Assembly: GCF_016595495.1 (NCBI RefSeq)
Contig: NZ_JAENIM010000045.1
Location: 160,172-224,171 of the forward strand
DNA: 64,000 bases
Direction of reading: 5' to 3'
From: Persicirhabdus sediminis
GTDB lineage: Bacteria; Verrucomicrobiota; Verrucomicrobiia; Verrucomicrobiales; Akkermansiaceae
Part shown: one piece after another, positions 1 through 7,839 of the stretch
How positions within the stretch are numbered: the stretch's first letter is position 1
How the letters are laid out: the number at the start of each line of letters is the position of its first letter
The notes under the pieces: model-generated
The model's input: only the letters and a program-made list of their open reading frames with translations
Told to the model about the DNA's origin: nothing
Databases searched by the model: none
Made by a program: the position numbers and the translations under genes

Positions 1-1
1 C

Positions 2-1981
2 AAACAAGCTATTGCAGATTCACCTCTAGGGCACTTTATAGCCACTGCGATTGCTGGGCACCACGCTGGATTATTAGACGCTCGCCACGAATCACACGCC
101 TGCTTTGAAAAACGTCTTAATAAATCATTTGGAGATCAGCTCCCCTGCATCCAGCTGCCAGATGAAATCGCCAAACTAACCATTCCAGCCCTGCCCAAAT
201 TTCTCACTCAGTTAGCTGACAGAGAGTCCGTCAATTTCGCATTCGCATTCTATCAACGAATGTTATTTTCCTGCCTCGTCGACGCTGATTTCCTAGCTAC
301 TGAAAGCTTCATGAACCCACAGCAATCGGCCCTTCGCCCAACAAATCAGGCGCATGTCTTTTCTATAGCACTAGAGCTATTAGAGCGCAAGATTCAAGCA
401 TTTGGCACACCACCTCATGGTGATAAAGTCGCAGCAGCCCGGGCCACGGTGGTAGCCGATTGCACCCAAGCTTCCAGCTTACCTTCCGGCATCTTCACTC
501 TCACCGTGCCTACGGGCGGAGGGAAAACCCTGTCTTCCTTGAACTTTGCCCTTCGGCACGCTCTCGCACATAACAAACAGCGCATTATCTACGTCATCCC
601 CTTCACCTCTATCATCGAGCAAAACGCCCATGTTTTCCGCAAACTACTTTCCTCACTTGGTAGTGACGTCGTCCTTGAGCACCACTCTAACTTAGCACCA
701 GAAATTGAAAGTAAACAATCTGAAACATCTCGCCTAGCCGCTGAAAACTGGGACGCTCCCATTATTGTCACCACCGCCGTTCAATTCTATGAATCACTAT
801 ACGCAGCAAAGACTTCCCGTTGCCGAAAACTACATAACATTGCCAACTCGGTGGTCATTCTAGACGAAGCTCAATGCCTTCCAATCAACTACCTAACACC
901 ATGCATCCGAGCTCTACGAGAGCTCACCGAGCATTACAATACCACAGCTGTACTCTGTACTGCCACCCAGCCAACGGTTGCCAGTTCGCCCGACTTCCCT
1001 ATCGGTTTTGCAAATTCTACTGAAATCATTAATGAGCCAGAAAAGCTGTTCAAAGAACTCAGCCGCGTCGACGTACGCTACCGCGGGCAGCTAGATGACC
1101 ACACCATCGCAGCTGAAATTAACGCCGCTAAACAAGCGCTCTGCATCGTCAATACCCGCAAGCATGCTAGAGCCATATTTGAGCTCCTAACTGATACCGA
1201 TGAAAACTTTCACCTCTCTACTTTGATGTGCCCACAGCATCGGCTGCAAATCCTCAACACCGTTCGCCAGCGCCTCACAGATGGACTCCCTGTGCGTCTC
1301 ATTTCCACCCAGCTCATCGAAGCTGGCGTCGATGTAGATTTCCCACTCGTCTACCGCTCAATGGCAGGGCTCGACTCTATCGCCCAAGCAGCTGGTCGTT
1401 GTAACCGTGAAGGCAAACTCACTAACAAAGGGCAAACCCATGTCTTCCATTCCGAACACAGCGCAGCGGAGCGCTACTTTTCACAAACCGCCAATGTAGG
1501 CCATGAAATCCTCGATTTGCACAAAGGCGACCCACTTTCCACAGCTGCCGTGCAGGCCTACTTCCATAAGTACTTCTATCAACAAAAAGACCAATGGGAC
1601 GCCAAAAACATCCTGTCTGATTTTCAATACACAGAAGACAAAAAACTACCTCTACTGACCCAGTACCGCACAGCAGCGGACAAGTTCCACCTCATCGAGA
1701 ACCAACAAATATCGATCATTATTCCCGTCGATAATGATGCCCTAAAATTGATCGAGCAACTGCGCAACGAAGCGATCCCGCTACACCGCCAGCTCATGCG
1801 CGGACTCCAGCGCTACACTGTGCAAATCTACGAAAACCAATTTCGCCAAAACCACCATCAATTCGAGTCCATCAGAGACGGGCAATTCTCCATTCTGATC
1901 TGCCCAGAATCCCATTATTCCAGTGATTTCGGTCTCAACCTCACCGATGAATCCGCAAACTCAAAATTTCTAAATGCATAA
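2..1981 (+). CDS. cas3: CRISPR-associated helicase/nuclease Cas3, type I-C (5'-partial)
   Basis: Cas3 is recruited by the Cascade surveillance complex, unwinds target DNA with its superfamily 2 helicase and degrades it with its HD nuclease. The open frame runs in from the window edge with no stop, so the true start lies outside. The HD-domain tail is visible: HHAG at 59-70 and a VDADF motif just after the in-frame ATG at 260. Helicase motifs follow in order: Walker A PTGGGKT near 509-529, DEAQ at 863-874, CTATQPT (motif III) and QAAGRCNREG (motif VI). The 573 residues after the ATG at 260 cannot be a full Cas3 because they would cut the HD domain. It is 3 bp from cas5c and heads the operon visible here. 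Family assignment is firm; subtype comes from the cas5c-cas8c-cas7c neighbours. Confidence 0.95.
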   Translation, partial: KQAIADSPLGHFIATAIAGHHAGLLDARHESHACFEKRLNKSFGDQLPCIQLPDEIAKLTIPALPKFLTQLADRESVNFAFAFYQRMLFSCLVDADFLATESFMNPQQSALRPTNQAHVFSIALELLERKIQAFGTPPHGDKVAAARATVVADCTQASSLPSGIFTLTVPTGGGKTLSSLNFALRHALAHNKQRIIYVIPFTSIIEQNAHVFRKLLSSLGSDVVLEHHSNLAPEIESKQSETSRLAAENWDAPIIVTTAVQFYESLYAAKTSRCRKLHNIANSVVILDEAQCLPINYLTPCIRALRELTEHYNTTAVLCTATQPTVASSPDFPIGFANSTEIINEPEKLFKELSRVDVRYRGQLDDHTIAAEINAAKQALCIVNTRKHARAIFELLTDTDENFHLSTLMCPQHRLQILNTVRQRLTDGLPVRLISTQLIEAGVDVDFPLVYRSMAGLDSIAQAAGRCNREGKLTNKGQTHVFHSEHSAAERYFSQTANVGHEILDLHKGDPLSTAAVQAYFHKYFYQQKDQWDAKNILSDFQYTEDKKLPLLTQYRTAADKFHLIENQQISIIIPVDNDALKLIEQLRNEAIPLHRQLMRGLQRYTVQIYENQFRQNHHQFESIRDGQFSILICPESHYSSDFGLNLTDESANSKFLNA

Positions 1982-1984
1982 TCC

Positions 1985-2695
1985 ATGAACTCATCCATCA
2001 TCCTAGAAGTCTCGGGCGACTACGCCCTATTCTCACGACCTGAAATGAAGGTCGAGCGCGTCAGCTACGACGTCATCACCCCTTCAGCGGCACGCGGCCT
2101 CCTTGAGGCGATTTATTGGAAACCACAAATCCGCTGGCTCATTGACCAAATCACTGTGATCAACCCCATCCAGTTCACCAACATCAGGCGCAATGAAATC
2201 AGTAAAAAAGCCAGCGCGCCAAAGGCTGCCCTAGTCAATGCTGGAGGTTCAGATTCGCTGGGCATCTATGTCGATCAAGACCGCCAACAACGCGCTTCAC
2301 TGCTACTCCGTGATGTCCGATACCTGATTCACGCCAGCATTCATATCATTGATAGGCGCATGGATAAAGGCGGTGAAAAGCTGCCAGCCAACGCAGCCGC
2401 TGGCAAACACCTCGCCATGTTCAAACGCCGCGCCAGCCGAGGCCAAGCCTTCCACCAGCCCTACTTTGGCTGTCGTGAATTTCCCGCATCATTCCAGCTC
2501 CACGAGGACGAATCTAGCTGGCCCACTCCCCACCAGTCCCTAGCTGGGGAAAAAGACCTCGGCTTCATGCTCCACGACATTGAGTTCGAGCAAAACAAAA
2601 AAACCAAAGCGGTCAAATCCACCACCCCTCACTTCTTCCGCGCTCAGATGATAGACGGCAATATCACCGTGCCTCCGCTGCCATTCAAAATCTAA
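1985..2695 (+). CDS. cas5c: Type I-C Cas5 (Cas5c/Cas5d) crRNA-processing endonuclease
   Basis: In type I-C systems, which lack Cas6, Cas5 itself cleaves the pre-crRNA at the repeat hairpin and then caps the 5' handle in Cascade. The 236-residue product has the usual length. It opens with the RAMP-like strand [20 protein letters not shown] and carries the conserved [15 protein letters not shown] block; Tyr44 in IYWKP is at about the place of the catalytic tyrosine (Tyr46) reported for the Bacillus halodurans enzyme. A basic C-terminal half (RAQMIDGN) follows. The start is 3 nt after the cas3 stop with no visible Shine-Dalgarno, as for most genes in this locus. Its substrate would be the array at 6389-6944, whose repeats have the I-C type hairpin and GATTGAAAC 3' end. 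Confidence 0.95.
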   Translation: MNSSIILEVSGDYALFSRPEMKVERVSYDVITPSAARGLLEAIYWKPQIRWLIDQITVINPIQFTNIRRNEISKKASAPKAALVNAGGSDSLGIYVDQDRQQRASLLLRDVRYLIHASIHIIDRRMDKGGEKLPANAAAGKHLAMFKRRASRGQAFHQPYFGCREFPASFQLHEDESSWPTPHQSLAGEKDLGFMLHDIEFEQNKKTKAVKSTTPHFFRAQMIDGNITVPPLPFKI

Positions 2696-2707
2696 CCCGC
2701 CACCATC

Positions 2708-4471
2708 ATGATTCTCAATGCACTCAATGACCTCTACTCGCGGCTAGCTGATGATTCCAGCTATGAGATTGCCAAACCCGGGTACTCGCCCCAGAACATC
2801 TCATTTCGCGTCGTACTGAGGCCTGATGGCAGTTTATTTGCTATCCAAGACGCTCGCATCCGTGATGATAAAGGGAAACTACGGGCTGACAAACAACTCG
2901 TTCTTGGCGAAGCCAAACCTTCAGGATCAGGCATCAACCCTGGCTTCTTGTGGGATAATTTCGCCTACATGCTCAGCTATAAAAAGGATGACCCAAAACC
3001 TGAGCGCACAGAAAAATCATTTCATGCATTCCGTGACGCCCACCTCAAAGTCGAGCAGACCATCAATCACAAGCAGTTCTCCACCGTCTGCCGGTTTCTA
3101 GAAAACTGGTCAGCGGAGCTAGCCGCCCAATACATCGCCGAGCACCCTGAATTGGACGAACTCACAACAGGGTTTGGAATCTTTTCCATCCAAGGAGAAA
3201 CCAAGTCCGTCAATGAGCAATATGAGATTCTCAGCTGGTGGGACAATCGAGAGCCAGCATCCGATGCCACCACTGGCCAATGCCTCATCACCGGAGCTGA
3301 GTCTGTACCCATTGCCCGCCTCCACCCCAAGATCAAATCCGTAGCTGGAGCCCAGTCATCTGGCGCCTCCCTCGTCTCATTCAATGCCAAAGCCTATGAA
3401 TCCTACGGCAAAGACCAATCATTCAACGCACCCGTATCTGAAAAAGCAGCCTTCCAATACGGCACTGCGCTAAACTCACTGCTCAATGGCCCCAAATCAA
3501 CCAAACACCGTATCCGCATTGGCGATACCACCTGCGTCTTCTGGACAGACAAACCATCCGTCATCGAAGACGTTTTTGGCATCTTTGCCTCTGAGGGGTC
3601 CAATGCTCAAGTTCAGGACGAAAACCTCAGATCCAAGGTTGAAATCTTACTCAAACAAATCCAGCTCGGGGCTAAGGCCAGTTCTCAGCTGGATGAAGAT
3701 CCAGAGCAAACCAGATTCTTTTTGCTTGGCTTAGCGCCTAATGCAGCACGCTTGTCCGTGCGCTTTTTCCATCAATCTACTGTGGCTGAATTGCTCGCCA
3801 AATTACGTGCCCACCACCAAGACATCAACATCGTTCGTGAGTGGGATACCCCAAAAGGCAAACGCCTCGCTGATCCAGAATTCCCAGCCTACTGGCAGCT
3901 CCTCAGCCAGACCGCACGTGTGGCTGACGAAATCCCCCCTCTCCTTGGCGGAGCTCTGATGCGCGCCATCCTTGAAAATACTCACTACCCAGAGGCCCTA
4001 TACGCCGCTGTCCTGCGCCGCATCCGAGCCGACCGCACCATCAACTACTACCGTGCCGCCATCATCAAAGGCGTGCTCACCCGCAATCACAAACAAACCA
4101 TATCCGTTATGCTAGATACCGAAAACAAAGAACCAGCCTACCTGCTAGGCCGCTTATTTGCCACCCTAGAAAAAACCCAAACCGACGCACTCGGCGAGCT
4201 CAACGCTGGTCTTAGAGAAAAATTCTACTCCAGTGCATCCGCCACCCCAGCCAGCGTTTTCCCCCGCATCCTCCGCACCTACCAGCATCATCTAGCCAAA
4301 CTCTCAGGCGGCCAGAAAGTGAACCGTGAGCGACTCGTGCAAGACATCCTCGCCGACATTCCAGCCAGCGGATTCCCCACTAACCTCAATCTCAAATCTC
4401 AAGGGATCTTCGCCCTAGGCTACTACCACCAGCGCAAAGACTTCTTCACCAAAAAAGACACCTCTAACTAA
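2708..4471 (+). CDS. cas8c: Type I-C large subunit Cas8c (Csd1)
   Basis: Cas8c is the large Cascade subunit that reads the PAM and helps hold the non-target strand. The 587-residue protein has Csd1 hallmarks: an N-terminal LYSRLADD / ISFRVVLRPDGSLFAIQD segment, a GINPGFLWDNFAYMLSY block, a central ITGAESVPIARLHPKIK segment containing the usual zinc-ribbon position (only one Cys, in QCLITG, is seen), and the conserved helical C-terminus RAAIIKGVLTRNHKQ / AYLLGRLFATLEK / FALGYYHQRKDFF. It lies 12 nt downstream of cas5c and 35 nt before cas7c, in the standard I-C order. The C-terminal 120 residues could also be translated separately as the small subunit (see the entry at 4109). No truncation is seen. 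Confidence 0.95.
   Translation: MILNALNDLYSRLADDSSYEIAKPGYSPQNISFRVVLRPDGSLFAIQDARIRDDKGKLRADKQLVLGEAKPSGSGINPGFLWDNFAYMLSYKKDDPKPERTEKSFHAFRDAHLKVEQTINHKQFSTVCRFLENWSAELAAQYIAEHPELDELTTGFGIFSIQGETKSVNEQYEILSWWDNREPASDATTGQCLITGAESVPIARLHPKIKSVAGAQSSGASLVSFNAKAYESYGKDQSFNAPVSEKAAFQYGTALNSLLNGPKSTKHRIRIGDTTCVFWTDKPSVIEDVFGIFASEGSNAQVQDENLRSKVEILLKQIQLGAKASSQLDEDPEQTRFFLLGLAPNAARLSVRFFHQSTVAELLAKLRAHHQDINIVREWDTPKGKRLADPEFPAYWQLLSQTARVADEIPPLLGGALMRAILENTHYPEALYAAVLRRIRADRTINYYRAAIIKGVLTRNHKQTISVMLDTENKEPAYLLGRLFATLEKTQTDALGELNAGLREKFYSSASATPASVFPRILRTYQHHLAKLSGGQKVNRERLVQDILADIPASGFPTNLNLKSQGIFALGYYHQRKDFFTKKDTSN
4109..4471 (+). CDS. Possible internally translated small subunit Cas11c (inside cas8c)
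   Basis: Type I-C Cascades contain a small subunit made from an internal start in the cas8c mRNA (established for this subtype). An in-frame ATG at 4109 (Met468 of Cas8c) would give a 120-residue helical protein starting MLDTENKEPAYLLGRLFATL, close to the approximately 14 kDa expected. No good Shine-Dalgarno precedes it. An earlier in-frame ATG at 3959 does have GGAG (3950-3953) five bases upstream and would give 170 residues. Which start is used, if either, cannot be decided from sequence; the size match favours 4109 and the ribosome site favours 3959. Confidence 0.35.
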   Translation: MLDTENKEPAYLLGRLFATLEKTQTDALGELNAGLREKFYSSASATPASVFPRILRTYQHHLAKLSGGQKVNRERLVQDILADIPASGFPTNLNLKSQGIFALGYYHQRKDFFTKKDTSN

Positions 4472-4506
4472 GTCATCCATTTTAAATTCAAACCAATCCC
4501 AAAATC

Positions 4507-5358
4507 ATGAATAATCGCTACGACATTCTCTACCTATTCGATGCCAAAGACGCCAACCCAAACGGCGACCCTGACGCCGGCAACCTACCACGCCTGGATG
4601 CTGAAACCGGCCAAGGGCTGACCACCGACGTCATGCTCAAACGAAAAATCCGCAACTTCATCGAGCAAACCACCGAGCACAACATCTACTTCAAAGAATT
4701 TGCCGTGCACAACCAGCAACACGAAGAGGCCTACAAAGCTCTCGATCTTGGCGACCCCAAAAAAGCCAAACGAGCTGAATTTGACAAAGCTCGCGAATGG
4801 ATGTGCCAGAACTTCTATGACGTGCGCACCTTTGGAGCCGTCATGTCTACCAAAGTCAACTGTGGTCAAGTTCGCGGCCCCGTGCAGCTGTCCTTTGCCC
4901 GCTCCATCGATCCCATCATCACCTCTGAGCATGCCATCACTCGCACTTCAGTCACCGATGTCAAAGACATCGAAAAAGCACGCACCATGGGGCGCAAATT
5001 CACCGTCCCATATGGCCTCTACAAAGCCAGCGGCTTCATCAATCCATTCCTTGCCCAGCAAACTGGCTTCTCCGAAGACGATCTAGAGCTCCTCTTCACC
5101 GCGCTGGAAAATGCCTTCCAGTTCGACCAATCAGCCGCCCGTCCAGCTGGCAGCATGAATGTGCGCAAACTCGTCATCTTCAAACACGAAAATGCCCTCG
5201 GCAAAGCGCCCTCCGCCAAGCTCCTCGAAGGAGTCAGCGTGAAGAAAAAAGACGGCATTGAAGTCGCTCGCAGCTTCGATGACTACAAAGTCACCATCCC
5301 AACCGAACTCCGCTCATTCTGTGCCGACAACGGCATCGAAATCATCGAGCGCGTCTAA
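4507..5358 (+). CDS. cas7c: Type I-C backbone subunit Cas7c (Csd2)
   Basis: Cas7 polymerises along the crRNA spacer to form the Cascade backbone. The 283-residue length and the opening [21 protein letters not shown], followed by [14 protein letters not shown], are diagnostic of Csd2; the thumb region [21 protein letters not shown] and the motif [20 protein letters not shown] are also present. It is the last cas gene of the operon. In most I-C loci cas4, cas1 and cas2 follow; here the cas7c stop overlaps by 4 bp the 3' end of a convergent PIN-domain toxin gene, so the adaptation module is missing at its usual place. Assignment is firm. Confidence 0.95.
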   Translation: MNNRYDILYLFDAKDANPNGDPDAGNLPRLDAETGQGLTTDVMLKRKIRNFIEQTTEHNIYFKEFAVHNQQHEEAYKALDLGDPKKAKRAEFDKAREWMCQNFYDVRTFGAVMSTKVNCGQVRGPVQLSFARSIDPIITSEHAITRTSVTDVKDIEKARTMGRKFTVPYGLYKASGFINPFLAQQTGFSEDDLELLFTALENAFQFDQSAARPAGSMNVRKLVIFKHENALGKAPSAKLLEGVSVKKKDGIEVARSFDDYKVTIPTELRSFCADNGIEIIERV

Positions 5359-5747
5359 GCATCAGGCCACCTCACACTGACCTGTGGCAAGTTGACAAAA
5401 TGTTTGTCACGGGTCAGCAAGGTCGCCTGATTGATCAGGCAAGACGCCGCAATCCAAATATCATTCTCAGGTAGCGGCGTGCCATTCTTCCGCAAAAACG
5501 CTTTCAAAAGCCCATACTGCTCGGCAGTCGGCGCATCCGTCTCACAAAACCGCACCGCAGGATGATTGAGAAATTCATGCAAATCCTTCACATTAGAAGC
5601 CTCACGGCTGCCACAGGCAAAACCATACCTGAGCTCCCCATACATCGTTGCTGAGATGAGCACCTCGCTAGCCTCAGCCACCACCTGCCCCCAATGAGAG
5701 CCACGCATCAAATCAGCATAAGCATTCGTATCAAGCGCCACTCTCAT
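5355..5747 (-). CDS. vapC: PIN-domain toxin, VapC-like
   Basis: VapC toxins are PIN-domain RNases, usually cutting tRNA or rRNA, and are held inactive by VapB. The 130-residue protein shows the acidic PIN set: LDTNAYADL near the N-terminus (Asp6), a Glu in MYGELRYG, an Asp in [10 protein letters not shown] and a final Asp in LLTRDKHF. It overlaps the upstream antitoxin gene by 4 bp (ATGA), the standard arrangement for co-translation. It is convergent with cas7c and overlaps its last 4 bp, so the pair sits exactly where cas4-cas1-cas2 would be expected. All catalytic acids are present, so activity is plausible. Confidence 0.85.
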   Translation of the reverse strand: MRVALDTNAYADLMRGSHWGQVVAEASEVLISATMYGELRYGFACGSREASNVKDLHEFLNHPAVRFCETDAPTAEQYGLLKAFLRKNGTPLPENDIWIAASCLINQATLLTRDKHFVNLPQVSVRWPDA

Positions 5748-5992
5748 TTCCAGCCATCCTCGTCAATGCGCCCACAATCTTCCATCGCCTCATCAAACTC
5801 ACCGCCAAAACCATCTGGCCGGCTACCCACAAACTTCTCTAAACCATTCGTCTTTGCCTTCGCCACATCACCAAATTTCTCCGCCAACGCTTCCACCAGC
5901 ACCGTATTCATCGACACCCCCCGCTCGGCAGCCAAAGCCTTCGCCTTCGCCACCCATGCTTCTTCCACGCGCCTGACAGTCAACTGAGTCAT
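5744..5992 (-). CDS. vapB: Antitoxin of the VapC-like toxin (ribbon-helix-helix type)
   Basis: An 82-residue protein with an N-terminal TQLTVRRVEEAWVAKAKALA segment followed by GVSMNTVLVEALAEKF, the strand-helix-helix pattern of FitA/Arc-like antitoxins that bind DNA as dimers. The C-terminal half (EKFVGSRPDGFGGEFDEAMED) is acidic and probably wraps the PIN toxin. It overlaps vapC by 4 bp and lies first in the pair, as usual. Two identical palindromes at its start codon (5992-6022) are a likely autoregulatory operator. The exact antitoxin family is inferred; the pairing with a PIN protein is the strongest evidence. Confidence 0.75.
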   Translation of the reverse strand: MTQLTVRRVEEAWVAKAKALAAERGVSMNTVLVEALAEKFGDVAKAKTNGLEKFVGSRPDGFGGEFDEAMEDCGRIDEDGWK

Positions 5993-6022
5993 GCATGCAC
6001 ATTATCACCCAGAATGCATGCA
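5992..6022. promoter_or_regulatory. Putative vapBC operator: two TGCATGCA palindromes
   Basis: The perfect 8-bp palindrome TGCATGCA occurs at 5992-5999 and again at 6015-6022, 23 bp apart, i.e. about two helical turns and on the same DNA face. The first copy overlaps the vapB start codon. Paired palindromes at the antitoxin start fit binding by two ribbon-helix-helix antitoxin dimers. Binding is an inference. Confidence 0.55.
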
Positions 6023-6388
6023 GTCAACCAAGCACAAAACCACCCACCCAGCTCAAAGACAAACTCACCACCACCATGAACCTATCCCAAGACTCACTCC
6101 GTATCTATAACCTTGGCAACCAATGGCAAAACCGCGTAGAACATCACGGACAAAAAGAAAGCTACGACCCCGACGGCTTCCTCGGCATCTAGCTCCACCA
6201 TAAAACCCAGCGCGAACCCCAAGTAATCACCCCCCGCCTAGCCCACTCGCGCGACCTCTCATCCCCTTCCCCCACTCGCTCTTTGACATCCATTTAATTC
6301 TCACTGTTAGAAACAAAGACTCTAACATTACGCCTTCGCGCACAAATCTATTCTTGTCCTTATCCCCCCTACCCTCCTAGCCTAGGCC
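6023..6388 (+). promoter_or_regulatory. CRISPR leader region with candidate pre-crRNA promoter and inverted repeat
   Basis: Stretch between vapB and the first repeat. The side is inferred from the degenerate repeat at the other end of the array. It contains a perfect TTGACA at 6283-6288, 17-18 bp before GTTAGA/TTAGAA, a weak -10; this could start pre-crRNA transcription about 70 bp before the array. The -10 area is part of an inverted repeat TGTTAGA (6305-6311) / TCTAACA (6321-6327). A small open frame from 6076 to 6192 (38 residues) has no recognisable domain or ribosome site, and I do not call it a gene. Confidence 0.45.
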
Positions 6389-6944
6389 ATCGCTCCCCAC
6401 GCGGGAGCGCGGATTGAAACATGATGCGGAAGGCGAGAACGCCACCCACTACAAGATCGCTCCCCACGCGGAAGCGCGGATTGAAACCATGTCGTAGGCG
6501 GCTGAATGCGGATTTTAAATTATCGCTCCCCACACGGGAGCGCGGATTGAAACTTAATCATCTTTGCAGCATGATCCTCAGCCCTGATCGCTCCCCACAC
6601 AGGAGCGCGGATTGAAACTATGGCGTTTGGCCCATCCTCACAGCGCCCCACAAATCGCTCCCCACGCGGGAGCGCGGATTGAAACAGCGGTGGTTTCTGC
6701 CATCGCCTCACTAGCTGCGATCGCTCCCCACGCGGGAGCGCGGATTGAAACTTCGCCAGCTCACGCCAAGTTGGCAGCACGTGATATCGCTCCCCACGCG
6801 GGAGCGCGGATTGAAACTATTTGCGTCGTGCATATTCCTGACCTTGTTTGAATCGCTCCCCACGAGGGAGCGCGGATTGAAACCACGGCGGCATCACCGC
6901 TACAGACCTGCAGCGCATCGCTCCCCTCGCGGGAGCGAGGATTT
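6389..6944 (+). CRISPR. CRISPR array, type I-C repeat, 9 repeats / 8 spacers
   Basis: 32-bp repeats start at 6389, 6456, 6522, 6587, 6654, 6720, 6786, 6852 and 6917; the last is degenerate and fades after about 28 bp. Spacers are 33-35 bp. The repeat begins ATCGCTCCCC and ends GCGGATTGAAAC, with stem CGCTCCC/GGGAGCG, the I-C type. Orientation (leader on the left) follows from the degenerate right-hand repeat and the GAAAC 3' end. Repeats 1, 5, 6 and 7 share one consensus; 2, 3, 4 and 8 carry one or two substitutions around the loop or stem (for example GGAAGCG in repeat 2 and ACACAGGAG in repeat 4). Confidence 0.97.
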
Positions 6945-7029
6945 GCGCCCATTCGCGAGATGGATGACGTACACCTTCGTTCTTGCCATGGGTTGCTTTC
7001 GGCAGATAGCTTTCATCTAACCCTGATGA

Positions 7030-7839
7030 ATGAAGATGCAGAATCATAACAAACGCGTGAGGAACTGGCTGGCCATGTTGATGGTGGCACTGGTGGGCCA
7101 GCTGGCAGCCGAGGATGCTCCAGCTCGTTCAGCTAGCGATGAGCTGGCGCAAAAACCGCTGCATATTTACTTGCTGATAGGTCAGTCAAACATGGCTGGG
7201 CGAGCGCCGATTGGCGATCAACAAAGCGCTCCGCTAGAGAGCGTCTATCTACTGGATGACAAAGCCAGCTGGGAGCCAGCACAAAACCCGCTGAATCGTT
7301 ATTCAACGATTAGAAAAAAACTCAACATGCAGAACTTAGGCCCTGGCTACAGCTTTGCTAAAAAGATGCTAGAAGCCAATCCAGATCAGCCAATTGGGCT
7401 GGTGGTGAATGCTCGTGGTGGCAGCAAGATTGAACAATGGGCAAAAGGTGGCCAGTACTACAAGGATGCGCTGCAACGGGCCAAAGCAGCTCAAGCATCT
7501 GGAACCTTGATGGGGATTTTATGGCATCAAGGTGAGTCTAACGAATCTAATCCAGCTGGGTATTTGGCCAAGCTCGAACAACTTGTGAGCGATTTACGCG
7601 GCGACCTAGGTGAGGAAAATTTACCTTTCATCGCTGGTCAGGTAAATGATCTGCCCGAGATCAATCAACAAATTGCCCAGCTACCAGCTAAGCTAAAGGC
7701 AACTGACTTTGTTAGCTCAGCTGGCTTAAAAACATTCGACCGCTGGCATTTCGACACCGCCAGCGCCATCGAGCTAGGCCACCGTTATGCGGAAAAAATG
7801 CTCGAGTTAGAACTTCCATCAAAACAAAACGCACCATGA
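7030..7839 (+). CDS. Secreted SASA-domain carbohydrate acetylesterase (CE6-like)
   Basis: SGNH-fold esterases of the sialate O-acetylesterase / carbohydrate esterase 6 type remove acetyl groups from sugars or polysaccharides. Of 269 residues, the N-terminus has a basic start and hydrophobic run (WLAMLMVALVGQLAA) typical of a signal peptide. Block I is LIGQSNMAGR with the nucleophilic Ser, a central block is ILWHQGESNE, and the C-terminal DRWHFD supplies the likely catalytic His. It overlaps the next gene by 4 bp (ATGA), and that gene is a paralogue, so the two are co-translated. Substrate is unknown; the chitinase and sulfatase in this window suggest polysaccharide use. An earlier start is not supported because the array ends at about 6944. 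Confidence 0.85.
   Translation: MKMQNHNKRVRNWLAMLMVALVGQLAAEDAPARSASDELAQKPLHIYLLIGQSNMAGRAPIGDQQSAPLESVYLLDDKASWEPAQNPLNRYSTIRKKLNMQNLGPGYSFAKKMLEANPDQPIGLVVNARGGSKIEQWAKGGQYYKDALQRAKAAQASGTLMGILWHQGESNESNPAGYLAKLEQLVSDLRGDLGEENLPFIAGQVNDLPEINQQIAQLPAKLKATDFVSSAGLKTFDRWHFDTASAIELGHRYAEKMLELELPSKQNAP

Noticed and set aside
5995..6192. 65-codon open frame between vapB and the array
   Set aside because: No ribosome site, no domain, and its start lies in the vapB operator; treated as leader sequence.
6421..7047. Several open frames of 60-90 codons across the CRISPR array
   Set aside because: They read through repeats and spacers (repeating RSPRGSAD- or IAPHAGARIET-like peptides) and have no independent support.
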